Positions 24,797-34,224 of a DNA stretch of 64,000 nt are shown here, piece by piece (positions within the stretch are counted from its first letter, which is position 1; each line of letters begins with the position of its first letter). The DNA comes from Burkholderiales bacterium (GTDB lineage Bacteria; Pseudomonadota; Gammaproteobacteria; Burkholderiales; Burkholderiaceae_C). The stretch is taken from contig JACPOK010000019.1 in assembly GCA_016191525.1 (NCBI GenBank), forward strand, positions 248,001 through 312,000, written 5' to 3'. Under the pieces are notes generated by a model that saw nothing but the letters and a program-made list of their open reading frames with translations, was not told the DNA's origin and did no database searches. A program made the translations under genes and the position numbers.

Positions 24797-26041
24797 TCAG
24801 GCGGCACGGCGCGTGGCCGGCCCGAGGATGTGGCCCAGGTCGTCCATCACCTCCTGCAGGGAAGAGATGGCCTGGCCGATGCGGGTGCGAGGCCTGGGCG
24901 GGGCCACCAAGTGGCGGCGCGGGTCGTCCAGCAGCTCCATGTTCAGGCTGATGCCGTGGCGTTCCAGCTTCTGCGCCAGGCTGGTGCGGCGCGAGCGCAG
25001 CATGGCGCGGGTCTGCTGGTAGGCGTGCTCGGCCAGCTGCCGGCGCCTGCCGTAGCCGAAGGTGTTGGCCAGGTACAGCTCGGGATCGCGGTGGTCGGGC
25101 TCGATCAGCACGATGTCGGTTTCAGGGTAGGCGCGCTCGTAATGCTTCATGCCCAGCTCCATGCGCGAATGGATCATGGAGCGGAAGGTCTGGCTGAGCA
25201 CCGCGGGCAGGCCGCCGTCCACGATGCGCGGGATGCTGCGCTTTTCTTCCGGCAGGCCGCGGCGCATGACCCGCGCGGTGTGCGATTCGGTGGAGTTGAA
25301 GGGAACCAGCGGGTTCAGGCACAGCATGAGGTCCACGCCGTCGTCCAGCGCCACCGAGGCGTGCATCGTCTTTTTCAGCGCACCGTCGACAAAATAGTGC
25401 TCGTCGATCTCCACCGGCGGAAAGAGGCCGGGCAGGGCGGAACTGGCCTGCACCGCTTTCGAGATGGGCACATGGTCCCAGCCCGGCCGCCCGAAGGGCG
25501 CGGCCTCGCCGGTGTCCAGGTTGGTGGCGACCAGGGTCAGGCGCGACTTCAGCTGGCGGAAGTCATTGGTGCGGCCCTCGCGGGTGAACAGGGCTGCCAG
25601 CCGCTTGTCCACTTCCGCATTGGAGAAGATGCCGGTGGGCAGGCCGGCACCCAGGCGCTCCAGCGAATGCATGACCGATTTGCGCCCCAGCGTGGCGCGC
25701 CACAGCGCGGAGGCGGCCAGGCCGGGGAACATGATGCCGCGCCGGGCGAATTCGCTGTAGGCAGGAACCATCAGCCAGGCCGGGTCGAAGATTTCGCCGC
25801 CTTGCGTGCTGCTTTCGATGAAGGAGGCGCACAGCTCGCGCGGCGTCATCCCGTTGGCCAGGCCCGCGGCGATGAAACCGCCCGCGGAGACGCCGACATA
25901 GTGGTCAAGCCGGGTGAAATCCAGGCCATCCAGCGACTCGTCCAGCGCGCACAGCGCACCGATTTCATAGATCGCCCCCAGCGGGCCGCCGCCCGCAAGC
26001 GCCAGTGCGATTTTGGGGGCCGGTTTTTTGCTGGGTCTCAT
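24797..26041 (-). CDS. Patatin-like phospholipase / lipid hydrolase
   Basis: This is a 414-aa patatin-fold acyl hydrolase with a Ser-Asp dyad. The oxyanion-hole loop is LALAGGGPLGAIYEIG, the nucleophile elbow GVSAGGF (GxSxG) and the catalytic Asp VDGALKK. The start ATG at 26041 gives a normal N-terminus (MRPSKKPAPKIALALAGGG); the longer frame upstream lacks support and would cross the terminator of the phasin gene. No signal peptide is seen, so it acts in the cytosol or on the inner face of membranes. Beside TetR and close to a phasin and a wax-ester synthase, it is a candidate for mobilising or remodelling stored lipid. Confidence 0.92.
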   Translation of the reverse strand: MRPSKKPAPKIALALAGGGPLGAIYEIGALCALDESLDGLDFTRLDHYVGVSAGGFIAAGLANGMTPRELCASFIESSTQGGEIFDPAWLMVPAYSEFARRGIMFPGLAASALWRATLGRKSVMHSLERLGAGLPTGIFSNAEVDKRLAALFTREGRTNDFRQLKSRLTLVATNLDTGEAAPFGRPGWDHVPISKAVQASSALPGLFPPVEIDEHYFVDGALKKTMHASVALDDGVDLMLCLNPLVPFNSTESHTARVMRRGLPEEKRSIPRIVDGGLPAVLSQTFRSMIHSRMELGMKHYERAYPETDIVLIEPDHRDPELYLANTFGYGRRRQLAEHAYQQTRAMLRSRRTSLAQKLERHGISLNMELLDDPRRHLVAPPRPRTRIGQAISSLQEVMDDLGHILGPATRRAA

Positions 26042-26076
26042 GAAAGGGCAGTGTAGGGGGCTTGATTGGCGCAGCG

Positions 26077-26096
26077 TGCTGCATTGCAGCAATGCA
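26077..26096. promoter_or_regulatory. Nested palindromes upstream of patatin, PhaR-like CTGC-N3-GCAG
   Basis: Two perfect inverted repeats overlap here: TGCTGC-ATT-GCAGCA (26077-26091) and TGCATTGC-A-GCAATGCA (26080-26096). The first contains CTGC-N3-GCAG, the form described for Rhodobacter PhaR sites. They lie 36-55 bp upstream of the patatin start, a promoter position. The local TetR protein is an alternative ligand. Confidence 0.5.
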
Positions 26097-26098
26097 TG

Positions 26099-26121
26099 AA
26101 AAAAGGCGCCGAAGCGCCTTT
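26099..26121 (-). terminator. Rho-independent terminator of the phasin gene
   Basis: Minus-strand stem AAGGCGC-TTCG-GCGCCTT followed by a run of T (A6 on the plus strand at 26099-26104). It lies 21 bp past the phasin stop and closes that gene before the patatin promoter region. Confidence 0.88.
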
Positions 26122-26141
26122 GCAGGGGAGCGGCTGCGGCC

Positions 26142-26624
26142 TCAAGCGGACTTGCGCGCAGCGCGCTTGGCGGGGGCCTTCTTCGCTGCGGGGCGCGGGG
26201 CCGTGCCACCCTTGGCGCTGAGCCTGGCCACATTGGCGTTCAGCTCGTCGATGCGCTTGATCAGCACGTCGATGTCCTTGGCCGAGGGCACGCCCAGCTT
26301 GTTCAGCGCCTTGGAAACACGTTCCTCGAAAATGTTTTCCAGCTTGTCCCACTGGCCCGAGGCCTTGGACGAGATGTCGGTGGCCATGTTGGCCATGCGG
26401 CTGGTGGCCTCGGAAATCTTTTCCTCGGCCGCGGCCTGGGTCTTGCGCTGGATGGAAGTGCCTTCGCGCACCAGCGCCTCGAACACCGTGCCGCCTTCTT
26501 CCTGCGCCTTGGCGAATGCGCCCAGGCCGGCCAGCCAGATCTGGCTGGCGGATTCCTTGACGGTGCCGGACAGCTGGGCGCCCGTCTTCTTTTCTTCGCT
26601 CATCTTGTTCAGTTTCTTGACCAT
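26142..26624 (-). CDS. PhaI/PhaF-type phasin (granule-associated protein)
   Basis: This 160-aa protein of the poly(hydroxyalkanoate) granule-associated family has an amphipathic helical middle (SQIWLAGLGAFAKAQEEGGT, EALVREGTSIQRKTQ), a leucine-zipper-like segment (DVLIKRIDELNANVARL) and a Lys/Ala/Pro-rich basic tail (AAKKAPAKRAARKSA) as in PhaF. Such proteins coat hydrophobic inclusions and link them to the nucleoid. AGGAGG sits 7 bp before ATG 26624, so the longer in-frame N-terminus is rejected. A strong terminator follows. Near an acyl reductase and wax-ester synthase it may coat wax-ester or mixed inclusions, though a classical PHA role is equally possible. Confidence 0.88.
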   Translation of the reverse strand: MVKKLNKMSEEKKTGAQLSGTVKESASQIWLAGLGAFAKAQEEGGTVFEALVREGTSIQRKTQAAAEEKISEATSRMANMATDISSKASGQWDKLENIFEERVSKALNKLGVPSAKDIDVLIKRIDELNANVARLSAKGGTAPRPAAKKAPAKRAARKSA

Positions 26625-26712
26625 GGTGGCCTCCTGTATCGGGGATGCGTGCACTTTAAGCCCTGCGCGGGGCGGCGGGTTAGGCATGGCCTCCTAAATA
26701 ACTAGGCGGTGA

Positions 26713-26790
26713 ACCCTAGCCGCTGCCGAGCCGCCTCAAAGCGGCTCCGCCCCCTCGGGGGGCAGCGAACGAAGTGAGCGTGGGGGCCGT
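26713..26790. repeat. Structured intergenic repeat with three stems
   Basis: An outer stem CGCTGCC/GGCAGCG (26721-26727 with 26761-26767) encloses GAGCCGC-CTCAAA-GCGGCTC (26728-26747) and a C-run/G-run hairpin (26750-26761), giving a three-way-junction layout. The tail AACGAAGTGAGCGTGGGGG follows. I recall similar GGGGGCAGCGAACGAAGTGAGCGTGGGGG strings between genes in Comamonadaceae, but could not check. It lies between the divergent phasin and acyl-reductase genes. Confidence 0.6.
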
Positions 26791-26880
26791 TTCGCCGCGC
26801 GCGGGTTTGTGCTGAATGAGCGCGCCCTGGCTTTGGGCAAGAATTGCCGCAAAGCAAATCCAATCCCTGGAGGTTCCCCC

Positions 26881-28866
26881 ATGCAGTATTTCGTCACCGG
26901 CGCGACCGGTTTCATCGGCAAGCGCCTGGTCAAGAAGCTGCTGGAGCGCAAGGGCTCGGTGGTGCATTTCCTCATCCGCAAGGAGAGCGAAGGCAAGGTG
27001 GCCGGCCTGCGCGAATACTGGGGCGCCAGCGCCTCGCGCGCCGTTCCCGTGTTCGGCGACATCACCACCAAAAAGCTGGGCGTGGCGGCGGAGGACATCA
27101 AGAAGCTCAAGGGCCAAGTCGACCACTTCTACCACCTGGCCGCCGTCTATGACCTGGGCGCGGACGAGGAAAGCCAGGTTGCCGTCAACATCGACGGCAC
27201 GCGCAACACCGTGGAATTCGCCAAGGCCATCGACGCCGGGCATTTCCACCACGTGTCGTCCATCGCCGCCGCCGGCCTGTACGAAGGCGTGTTCCGGGAA
27301 GACATGTTCGAGGAAGCCGAGAACTACGACCACCCCTATTTCCGCACCAAGCACGAGAGCGAGAAGATCGTGCGCAAGGAATGCAAGGGGCCGTGGTCGG
27401 TGTACCGGCCGGCCATGGTGGTGGGCGACAGCCAGACCGGCGAGATGGACAAGATCGACGGCCCGTATTACTTCTTCAAGCTGATCCAGCGCATGCGCCA
27501 GCTGCTGCCGCCCTGGATGCCGGCTGTGGGGCTGGAGGGCGGCCGCGTCAACATCGTGCCGGTGGACTTCGTGGTCGACGCGCTGGACTACCTCAGCCAC
27601 AAGGCCGACATCAACAAGCGCTGCTTTCACCTGGTGGACCCGGTGGGTTACCGTGTGGGCGACGTGCTGGACATCTTCAGCCGCGCGGCCCATGCGCCCA
27701 AGATGAACCTGTTCATCAACGCCGCGCTGCTGGGCTTTATCCCCAAGAGCGTCAAGAAGGGCCTGATGGCGATCGCGCCGGTGCGCCGCGTGCGCAATGC
27801 GGTGCTCAAGGACCTGGGCCTGCCCGAGGACATGCTCACTTTCGTCAACTACCCGACGCGCTTCGACTGCCGCGACACGCTGGCCGCGCTCAAAGGGTCG
27901 GGGATTGAATGCCCCAACCTGAAGGACTACGCCTGGCGCCTGTGGGACTACTGGGAGCGGCACCTGGACCCCGACCTGCACATCGACCGGTCGCTCAAGG
28001 GCACGGTGGGCGGCAAGGTGGTGCTGGTAACGGGCGGCTCCTCGGGCATCGGCCTGGCCGCAGCGCACAAGTTTGCCGAGGCGGGCGCCGTCACCATCAT
28101 CTGCGGGCGCGACCAGGAAAAGCTGGACGAGGCCTGCAAGGAGGCCAAGGCCAAGGGCTACCAGTTCGTGGCCTACGCCGCCGACATCGCCGACATGGCC
28201 GACTGCGACCGCTTCACCCAGCTGCTGGTGCAGAACCACGGCGGCGTGGACTTCCTGATCAATAACGCGGGCCGCTCCATCCGCCGCGCGATCGAGTCCA
28301 GCTACGACCGCTTTCACGACTACGAGCGCACCATGCAGCTGAACTACTTCGGCTGCCTGCGCGTGACCATGGGTCTGCTGCCCGGCATGGCGGCCAAGCG
28401 CAAGGGCCACGTGGTCAACATCAGCTCGATCGGCGTGCTGACCAACGCGCCGCGCTTTTCCGCCTATGTGGCCAGCAAGGCCGCGCTGGACGCCTGGACG
28501 CGCTGCGCCTCCAGCGAGTTCGCGGACGTGGGCATCAGCTTCACTACCATCAACATGCCACTGGTGCGCACCCCCATGATCGCGCCCACCGGCCTGTACA
28601 ACAACGTGCCCACGCTGTCGCCAGAGGAAGCGGCCGACATGATCGCCCAGGCCTGCATCTTCAAGCCGGTGCGCATCGCCACCCGGCTGGGCATCACGGG
28701 CCAGCTGCTGCACGCGCTGCTGCCGCGCATCGCCCAGATCGCGATGAACACCAGCTTCCGCATGTTCCCCGACTCTTCCGCCGCCAAGGGCGACAAGAGC
28801 GCCAAGCCGCAGCTGTCGCCCGAGGCGGTGGCCTTGCAGCAGATGATGCAGGGCATCCACTTCTGA
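26881..28866 (+). CDS. Fatty-acyl-CoA/ACP reductase (alcohol-forming, two-domain SDR)
   Basis: This 661-aa protein has the same length and layout as the Marinobacter acyl reductase Maqu_2507, which reduces acyl-CoA through the aldehyde to the fatty alcohol. The N-terminal extended-SDR domain has the NADP loop [13 protein letters not shown] and [10 protein letters not shown] (YxxxK). The C-terminal classical SDR domain has [34 protein letters not shown] and [13 protein letters not shown]. Recalled blocks shared with Maqu_2507 include [32 protein letters not shown] and [22 protein letters not shown] precedes ATG 26881. It supplies the alcohol half of wax esters to the WS/DGAT at 20.4 kb. It is not merely a dehydrogenase of unknown type; confidence in the family is high. 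Confidence 0.92.
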   Translation: MQYFVTGATGFIGKRLVKKLLERKGSVVHFLIRKESEGKVAGLREYWGASASRAVPVFGDITTKKLGVAAEDIKKLKGQVDHFYHLAAVYDLGADEESQVAVNIDGTRNTVEFAKAIDAGHFHHVSSIAAAGLYEGVFREDMFEEAENYDHPYFRTKHESEKIVRKECKGPWSVYRPAMVVGDSQTGEMDKIDGPYYFFKLIQRMRQLLPPWMPAVGLEGGRVNIVPVDFVVDALDYLSHKADINKRCFHLVDPVGYRVGDVLDIFSRAAHAPKMNLFINAALLGFIPKSVKKGLMAIAPVRRVRNAVLKDLGLPEDMLTFVNYPTRFDCRDTLAALKGSGIECPNLKDYAWRLWDYWERHLDPDLHIDRSLKGTVGGKVVLVTGGSSGIGLAAAHKFAEAGAVTIICGRDQEKLDEACKEAKAKGYQFVAYAADIADMADCDRFTQLLVQNHGGVDFLINNAGRSIRRAIESSYDRFHDYERTMQLNYFGCLRVTMGLLPGMAAKRKGHVVNISSIGVLTNAPRFSAYVASKAALDAWTRCASSEFADVGISFTTINMPLVRTPMIAPTGLYNNVPTLSPEEAADMIAQACIFKPVRIATRLGITGQLLHALLPRIAQIAMNTSFRMFPDSSAAKGDKSAKPQLSPEAVALQQMMQGIHF

Positions 28867-28890
28867 CCGCCCGGACCGGAAGGGGGCGGA

Positions 28891-28899
28891 TGCGATAAT
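28891..28899 (+). promoter_or_regulatory. Possible extended -10 (TGCGATAAT) before rmlBDAC
   Basis: TG-C-GATAAT lies 41 bp before the rmlB start in the 73-bp gap after the acyl reductase. No good -35 hexamer is 17 bp upstream (CCGGAC), as tolerated by extended -10 promoters. The same element (TGTGATAAT) precedes the RTX gene. Confidence 0.35.
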
Positions 28900-28939
28900 C
28901 TCCGGCTGTTTGCCCCGTGGCGGGCTGGAGACATTTCCC

Positions 28940-30007
28940 ATGATCCTCGTGACCGGGGGCGCCGGTTTTATCGGCTCCAATTTCGTTCTCGACTGGCTGG
29001 CCGGCAGTGATGAGCCGGTCGTCAACCTCGACAAGCTGACCTACGCGGGCAACCCGGAGAACCTGGCTTCCCTGGAGGGCGACCCGCGCCACATTTTCGT
29101 GCAGGGCGACATCGCCGACACCGACGCCGTGAACCGCCTGCTGGCGCTGCAGAAGCCGCGCGCCATCGTCAATTTCGCGGCCGAATCGCATGTGGACCGC
29201 TCCATCCATGGGCCCGAGGCCTTCATCCAGACCAACATCGTGGGCACCTTCCGCCTACTCGAGTCGGTGCGCAAGTACTGGAGCGAGCTGCAGGGCGATG
29301 CGAAGGCCGGCTTCCGGTTCCTGCATGTGTCCACCGACGAGGTCTACGGTTCGCTCTCGCCCGCAGAGGCGGCCTTTACCGAGTCGCGCCCGTTCGAGCC
29401 CAACAGCCCCTATTCGGCCAGCAAGGCCTCCAGCGACCATCTGGTGCGCGCGTACCACCACACCTACGGGCTGCCGGTGCTCACCACGAATTGCTCCAAC
29501 AATTACGGGCCGTATCACTTCCCCGAAAAACTCATTCCGCTGATGATCGTCAACGCGCTGGCCGGCAAGCCGCTGCCGATCTACGGTGACGGGCAGCAGG
29601 TGCGCGACTGGCTCTACGTGAAAGACCATTGCAGCGCCATCCGCCGCGTGATGGAAAAGGGCATTGCCGGCCAGACCTACAACATCGGCGGCTGGAACGA
29701 AAAGCCCAACCTGGAAATCGTGCACACGGTGTGCGCGCTGCTGGACGAACTGCGCCCCCGCGTTGACGGCAAGAGCTACCGCGAGCAGATCACTTACGTG
29801 AAGGACCGGCCAGGGCACGACCGCCGCTACGCGATCGACGCGCGCAAGATCGAGCGCGAGCTGGGCTGGAAGCCCGCCGAGACTTTCGACAGCGGCATCC
29901 GCAAGACGGTGCAGTGGTACCTGGCCAACCCGGAATGGGTGGCCCATGTGCAAAGCGGCTCCTACCGCGACTGGCTGCAGACCAACTACGCCGCCCGCGC
30001 GGCCTGA
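28940..30007 (+). CDS. rmlB: dTDP-glucose 4,6-dehydratase
   Basis: This 355-aa extended SDR enzyme converts dTDP-glucose to dTDP-4-keto-6-deoxyglucose, step two of dTDP-L-rhamnose synthesis. Motifs are [13 protein letters not shown] (NAD loop), [11 protein letters not shown], the catalytic STDEVYGSL (Asp-Glu pair) and [14 protein letters not shown] (YxxxK), followed by [19 protein letters not shown] lies 9 bp before ATG 28940. It heads the rmlBDAC operon (gaps 9 and 5 bp, then a 4-bp overlap). Confidence 0.97.
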   Translation: MILVTGGAGFIGSNFVLDWLAGSDEPVVNLDKLTYAGNPENLASLEGDPRHIFVQGDIADTDAVNRLLALQKPRAIVNFAAESHVDRSIHGPEAFIQTNIVGTFRLLESVRKYWSELQGDAKAGFRFLHVSTDEVYGSLSPAEAAFTESRPFEPNSPYSASKASSDHLVRAYHHTYGLPVLTTNCSNNYGPYHFPEKLIPLMIVNALAGKPLPIYGDGQQVRDWLYVKDHCSAIRRVMEKGIAGQTYNIGGWNEKPNLEIVHTVCALLDELRPRVDGKSYREQITYVKDRPGHDRRYAIDARKIERELGWKPAETFDSGIRKTVQWYLANPEWVAHVQSGSYRDWLQTNYAARAA

Positions 30008-30016
30008 AGCGGCACG

Positions 30017-30907
30017 ATGAAATTCCTGTTGTTCGGCAAGGGCGGCCAGGTCGGCTGGGAACTCCAGCGCAGCCTGGCGCCGCTGGGCGAGATCGTGGCG
30101 CTGGACTTTGACAGCACCGGCTTGTGCGGCGACTTCACCAACCTGGAAGGACTGGCCGCGACCGTCGCGCAAGTGCGCCCCGATGTGGTCGTCAATGCCG
30201 CGGCCCACACCGCCGTGGACAAGGCCGAGTCCGAGCCGGAGCTGGCCCGCACGCTCAATGCACTGGCGCCGGGTGTTCTCGCCCAAGCCGCCGCGAAGCT
30301 GGGCGCGTGGATGGTTCACTACTCCACCGACTATGTGTTCGACGGCAGCGGCGACCGTCCGTGGAAGGAAGGCGACCTCACCGCGCCGCTGAATGTCTAT
30401 GGCCAGACCAAGCTGGAAGGCGAGCAACTGGTGGCGCAAGGCAACCCGCGCCACTTGATCCTACGCACCAGCTGGGTCTACGCGGCACGGGGCGGCAATT
30501 TCGCCAAGACCATGCTGCGGCTGGCAAAGGAACGCGAAACGCTGACCGTGATCAACGACCAGTTTGGCGCGCCCACCGGCGCCGAGCTGCTGGCCGACGT
30601 GACCGCGCACGCCTTGCGCGCCGCGATGGCGCGCCCGGAACTGGCCGGCCTGTACCACACGGTGGCGGGCGGCGAAACTTCCTGGCACGGCTATGCGCGC
30701 TTCGTGGTCGAACACGCCGCGCGCGCGGGCGTGGCCCTGAAGACCACCGCCGACGGCGTGCAGCCCGTGCCCACCACCGCCTTCCCCACACCCGCGAAAC
30801 GCCCGCAGAACTCGCGCCTGGACACCTCCCGCCTGCAGGCTGCCTTTGGCCTGCGCCTGCCCCCGTGGCAGGACGGCGTGGCCCGCATGCTCACCGAAAC
30901 CCTCTGA
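30017..30907 (+). CDS. rmlD: dTDP-4-dehydrorhamnose reductase
   Basis: This 296-aa SDR enzyme catalyses the last step, NADPH reduction to dTDP-L-rhamnose. The N-terminal loop [42 protein letters not shown] and [13 protein letters not shown] (YxxxK) are diagnostic. It lies 9 bp after rmlB. Order B-D-A-C is common in betaproteobacteria. Confidence 0.97.
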   Translation: MKFLLFGKGGQVGWELQRSLAPLGEIVALDFDSTGLCGDFTNLEGLAATVAQVRPDVVVNAAAHTAVDKAESEPELARTLNALAPGVLAQAAAKLGAWMVHYSTDYVFDGSGDRPWKEGDLTAPLNVYGQTKLEGEQLVAQGNPRHLILRTSWVYAARGGNFAKTMLRLAKERETLTVINDQFGAPTGAELLADVTAHALRAAMARPELAGLYHTVAGGETSWHGYARFVVEHAARAGVALKTTADGVQPVPTTAFPTPAKRPQNSRLDTSRLQAAFGLRLPPWQDGVARMLTETL

Positions 30908-30912
30908 ACGAA

Positions 30913-31800
30913 ATGACCCAACGCAAAGGCATCATCCTGGCCGGCGGCTCCGGCACGCGCCTGCACCCCGCCACCCTGGCCATGAGCAAGCAGCTGCTGC
31001 CCGTGTATGACAAGCCGATGGTCTATTACCCGCTGAGCACCCTGATGCTGGCGGGCATCCGCGACATCCTGGTCATCAGCACGCCGCAGGACACGCCGCG
31101 CTTTGAGCAGCTGCTGGGCGATGGCTCGCAATGGGGCCTGAACCTGCGGTATGAAGTGCAGGCCAGCCCCGACGGGCTGGCGCAGGCCTTCCTCATCGGC
31201 GAGCGTTTCGTGGGCAATTCACCCAGCGCCCTCGTGTTGGGCGACAACCTGTTCTACGGCCACGACTTCGCCCCCCTGCTGCAGCAGGCCGATGCGCAGG
31301 CCGAAGGCGCCACCGTCTTCGCCTACCACGTGCAGGACCCCGAGCGCTACGGCGTGGTGGCCTTCGACAAGGCCGGCAAGGCCAGCAGCATCGAGGAAAA
31401 GCCCGCCCAGCCCAAGAGTAGCTTCGCCGTCACCGGCCTGTACTTCTACGACAACCAGGTGGTGGACATTGCCAAGGCCGTCAAGCCCAGCGCGCGCGGC
31501 GAACTGGAGATCACCTCGGTCAACCAGGCCTACCTGGACCTGGGCAAGCTGAACGTAAAGATCATGGCGCGCGGCTATGCCTGGCTGGACACCGGCACGC
31601 ACGACAGCCTGCTGGAGGCCAGCCAGTTCATCGCCACGCTGGAGCACCGACAGGGCCTGAAAATCGCCTGCCCCGAGGAGATCGCCTGGCGCAATGGCTT
31701 CATCACCAGCGAGCAATTGGAGAAGATGGCGCAGCCGCTGGCCAAGAGCGGCTACGGCCAGTACCTGTTGCGCCTGCTGCACCAGAAGGGCTTTGCGTGA
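30913..31800 (+). CDS. rmlA: Glucose-1-phosphate thymidylyltransferase
   Basis: This 295-aa nucleotidyltransferase makes dTDP-glucose from dTTP and glucose-1-phosphate, the first step. Signature [13 protein letters not shown] with [17 protein letters not shown] forms the nucleotide and sugar-phosphate site; VLGDNLFYG carries a metal Asp and [16 protein letters not shown] follows. ATG 30913 is used; in-frame upstream sequence is the rmlD shadow. Its stop overlaps the rmlC GTG by 4 bp. Confidence 0.97.
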   Translation: MTQRKGIILAGGSGTRLHPATLAMSKQLLPVYDKPMVYYPLSTLMLAGIRDILVISTPQDTPRFEQLLGDGSQWGLNLRYEVQASPDGLAQAFLIGERFVGNSPSALVLGDNLFYGHDFAPLLQQADAQAEGATVFAYHVQDPERYGVVAFDKAGKASSIEEKPAQPKSSFAVTGLYFYDNQVVDIAKAVKPSARGELEITSVNQAYLDLGKLNVKIMARGYAWLDTGTHDSLLEASQFIATLEHRQGLKIACPEEIAWRNGFITSEQLEKMAQPLAKSGYGQYLLRLLHQKGFA

Positions 31801-32351
31801 AGGCCATTCCCACCGCGATTCCCGAAGTCATCGTGATGGAGCCGAAGGTGTTCGGCGACGCCCGCGGCTTTTTCTTCGAGAGCTTCAACCAGAAGGTGTT
31901 CGAAGAGGCGACCGGTCTCGCGCCCGCCTTCGTGCAGGACAACCATTCGCGCTCGGCCCGGGGCGTGCTGCGTGGCCTGCACTACCAGATCAGGCAGCCG
32001 CAGGGCAAGCTGGTGCGCGTGGTGGAAGGCAGCGTGTTCGACGTGGCCGTCGACATGCGCCGCAGCTCGCCGACCTTCGGCAAATGGGTGGGCGAGGTGC
32101 TCAGCGCCGACAACAAGCGCCAGCTGTGGGTGCCGCCGGGCTTTGCCCATGGCTTCGTGGTGCTCAGCGACAGCGCCGAATTCCTCTACAAAACCACCGA
32201 CTACTACGCGCCGGAACACGAACGCTGCCTGATCTGGAATGACGCCGACATCGGCATCGACTGGAAGCAGGGCGGCTGGGAAGGCCAGCCTTCGCTGTCG
32301 GGCAAGGACGCGCAGGGCCTGCCGCTGTCGCAGGCCGACAAGTTCGACTGA
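31797..32351 (+). CDS. rmlC: dTDP-4-dehydrorhamnose 3,5-epimerase
   Basis: This 184-aa cupin enzyme epimerises C3 and C5 of dTDP-4-keto-6-deoxyglucose. Motifs: [16 protein letters not shown], the catalytic His in [18 protein letters not shown], and [15 protein letters not shown] with [12 protein letters not shown]. The start is GTG, overlapping the rmlA stop (GTGA), so translation is coupled. The next gene follows after 14 bp and has a visibly lower G+C content, so the conserved rhamnose cassette ends here. Confidence 0.97.
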   Translation: MKAIPTAIPEVIVMEPKVFGDARGFFFESFNQKVFEEATGLAPAFVQDNHSRSARGVLRGLHYQIRQPQGKLVRVVEGSVFDVAVDMRRSSPTFGKWVGEVLSADNKRQLWVPPGFAHGFVVLSDSAEFLYKTTDYYAPEHERCLIWNDADIGIDWKQGGWEGQPSLSGKDAQGLPLSQADKFD

Positions 32352-32365
32352 AAAAGCGCAAGCAG

Positions 32366-33145
32366 ATGCGGATTCAAGATATTTGGCGAATGTTCGCACC
32401 TGCTAAAGCAGAGCCCGTTGTTGCATCGACAAAACGATGGGATGGGGAGAGTGATGACGACTATGGATATCGGCTGGCCTGCCAGTCGATATCGTCCGAG
32501 CAGTGGCCTCAAGGCGATCCATTCGGTCTTTTTGTGGAGTTGTCAGAAAAATTCGATAGGCCCCGGATCCTCGAATTGGGTACTCGACGTGCCTTGGCTG
32601 AGCTTTCCACCCGTCATCAGCGCCATTTCCCGCATGCGGGGGAATATCTTGGCACCGACATCGAGCATGGGCCCGACGTCGACTTTGTGGCGGACGTCCA
32701 TCGCCTCAGCCAAACAACCGGCGAAGAGGCGTTTGACGCCATCCTCACGGAGTCGGGGTTCGAGCACTTCAAGTATCCGCATTTAGCCGCGCACGAAATC
32801 ATGAAGGCACTACGCGTCAACGGGCTCGTGTTCGTGCAGACCCACCAGACATTCCCAATTCATGCGGTGCCTTACGACTATTGCCGTTTTTCGACGGATG
32901 CGCTGCGCTCTCTCTTCGGTCGGGCGATGGGGATGGAGGTGATCGCGTCCGCATATGCGTCACCGGCCGCCATTTACTCACGCGTCGATCCTTTGGGCAG
33001 GCGGTTTCCCGCGTTTTTGCACGTCAACGTGCTGGCTCGAAAGGTCGCAGCAACGCCCGCATGTTATGAGTTTGAGTTCGACTGTGATTTTCCTGGCGAG
33101 TCGCTCGCAGCTCAACTTTCGGGCAAACGCATGCGGTCCTTATAG
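32366..33145 (+). CDS. Class I SAM-dependent methyltransferase-like protein
   Basis: This 259-aa protein has a Methyltransf_11-like core: motif I RILELGTRRALAELS (weak, lacking the usual GxG), an acidic second strand GTDIEHGPDVDFVADVH, then FDAILTESGFEHFKYPHLAA and KALRVNGLVFVQTHQTFP. Loss of the Gly-rich loop leaves SAM binding uncertain. It lies 14 bp after rmlC, in the same direction, and has lower G+C than the rml genes, typical of variable O-antigen genes. It may methylate a sugar of the surface glycan or act on a glycan precursor. Confidence 0.72.
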   Translation: MRIQDIWRMFAPAKAEPVVASTKRWDGESDDDYGYRLACQSISSEQWPQGDPFGLFVELSEKFDRPRILELGTRRALAELSTRHQRHFPHAGEYLGTDIEHGPDVDFVADVHRLSQTTGEEAFDAILTESGFEHFKYPHLAAHEIMKALRVNGLVFVQTHQTFPIHAVPYDYCRFSTDALRSLFGRAMGMEVIASAYASPAAIYSRVDPLGRRFPAFLHVNVLARKVAATPACYEFEFDCDFPGESLAAQLSGKRMRSL

Positions 33146-33156
33146 AGGAAGAAAAG

Positions 33157-34077
33157 ATGTTGGGACAACTCTCCAGGCTCTGGCGCAAGGCAACAGTAGT
33201 TTCGCCGCCCCCGCTGACCGCGGTCAGCGCCCAGCCTGCGGCCAGTCGGCGCGATCGCCTCCTTGCACTTTTCGACAGTACGGGGCTCGGGTTGGAGGTT
33301 GGCGCCAGCTTCAATCCGCTCCTGCCCAAGAAGGACGGCTACAACATTGAGATCCTCGATCACCTAAGCGCGGAAGACCTTGTGGGCAAGTATCAGGGCG
33401 CCACGGGGGCTGACGTATCCCGAATCGAACCGGTTGACTATGTGTCGTCTGGTGGCTCGCTCTTCGACGCCATCGGCAAGCCGGGCCGCTTCGACTACAT
33501 CGTGGCTTCGCATGTGATCGAGCACACCGTTGACCTGCTAGGTTTCTTGCAGGACTGCGAGCGCCTGCTGACGCCCACAGGCGTACTCGTGCTGGCTGTG
33601 CCCGACAAGCGCTATTCCTTTGACGTGATGCGGCCGCTGACTTCCACTGGTGACGTGCTGCAAGCCAACCTGGACAAGCGAACCCGCCACAGCTTGGGCG
33701 CGTTGTTTGACGAGGTGGCGTATAACTCGCTGCGTTCCGGGGCGCCGGGGTGGGCCCCCGGCAGCGATGGTCCGCTGACTTTCGTCTGTGACCTGAGCCG
33801 CGCCAAACAGATTTTCGAAGAGACGCAGGGCAACCAGCACTTCCACGACATCCACGCCTGGCAGTTCAGCCCTTCGAGTTTTCGCCTGATCGTCAATGAC
33901 CTGCATGAAATCGGCTACCTGGGCCTGCGCGAGCAGCGTTTCGACGATGACTGCGGGGGGGAATTTTTCATTACCCTGTCTCGCCAAGGGACGGGTCCCA
34001 GTGCCTCGCGCCTTGAACTGGCGCAGCGCGCGCTGGCCGAAACGGCGCTCATAAGCACTCGTGTCTCGTCGGGGTAG
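33157..34077 (+). CDS. SAM-dependent methyltransferase of the polysaccharide locus
   Basis: This is a 306-aa class I methyltransferase. Motif I is GLGLEVGASFNPLLPK, followed by YNIEILDHLSAEDL, the catalytic-domain segment FDYIVASHVIEHTVDLLGFL and LTPTGVLVLAVPDKRYSFD. It is a clear paralogue of the gene at 40808-41692 (same HVIEHT/RVLQHT, PDKRYSFD/LDKRFAFD and AWQFSPSSFRLIVNDL/AWQFTPSSVRLIINDL blocks). A decayed copy of its 3' end lies at 36401-36636. AGGAAG precedes the ATG. It probably methylates a glycan residue or a carrier-linked intermediate. Confidence 0.85.
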   Translation: MLGQLSRLWRKATVVSPPPLTAVSAQPAASRRDRLLALFDSTGLGLEVGASFNPLLPKKDGYNIEILDHLSAEDLVGKYQGATGADVSRIEPVDYVSSGGSLFDAIGKPGRFDYIVASHVIEHTVDLLGFLQDCERLLTPTGVLVLAVPDKRYSFDVMRPLTSTGDVLQANLDKRTRHSLGALFDEVAYNSLRSGAPGWAPGSDGPLTFVCDLSRAKQIFEETQGNQHFHDIHAWQFSPSSFRLIVNDLHEIGYLGLREQRFDDDCGGEFFITLSRQGTGPSASRLELAQRALAETALISTRVSSG

Positions 34078-34224
34078 GGGTGTCGATTTGCCTCTGACAC
34101 GTAGAAGCCACCTGTCTCGGTGCATCGAAGAACTTCAAGAACCCCCGCGACCCGCCACGCCCGGAAGGTTGCAGACGCCGTCGGCGACCATCAATGTGCC
34201 GAAGCCTTTGGCCGGATTAGGCGA

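Noticed and set aside
24797-26233. Longer N-terminus for the patatin protein
   Set aside because: It would read through the phasin terminator and into the phasin gene; homology starts at the ATG at 26041.
26716-29034. 772-codon minus-strand open frame
   Set aside because: Antisense of the acyl reductase, which has two clear SDR domains; no motif of its own.
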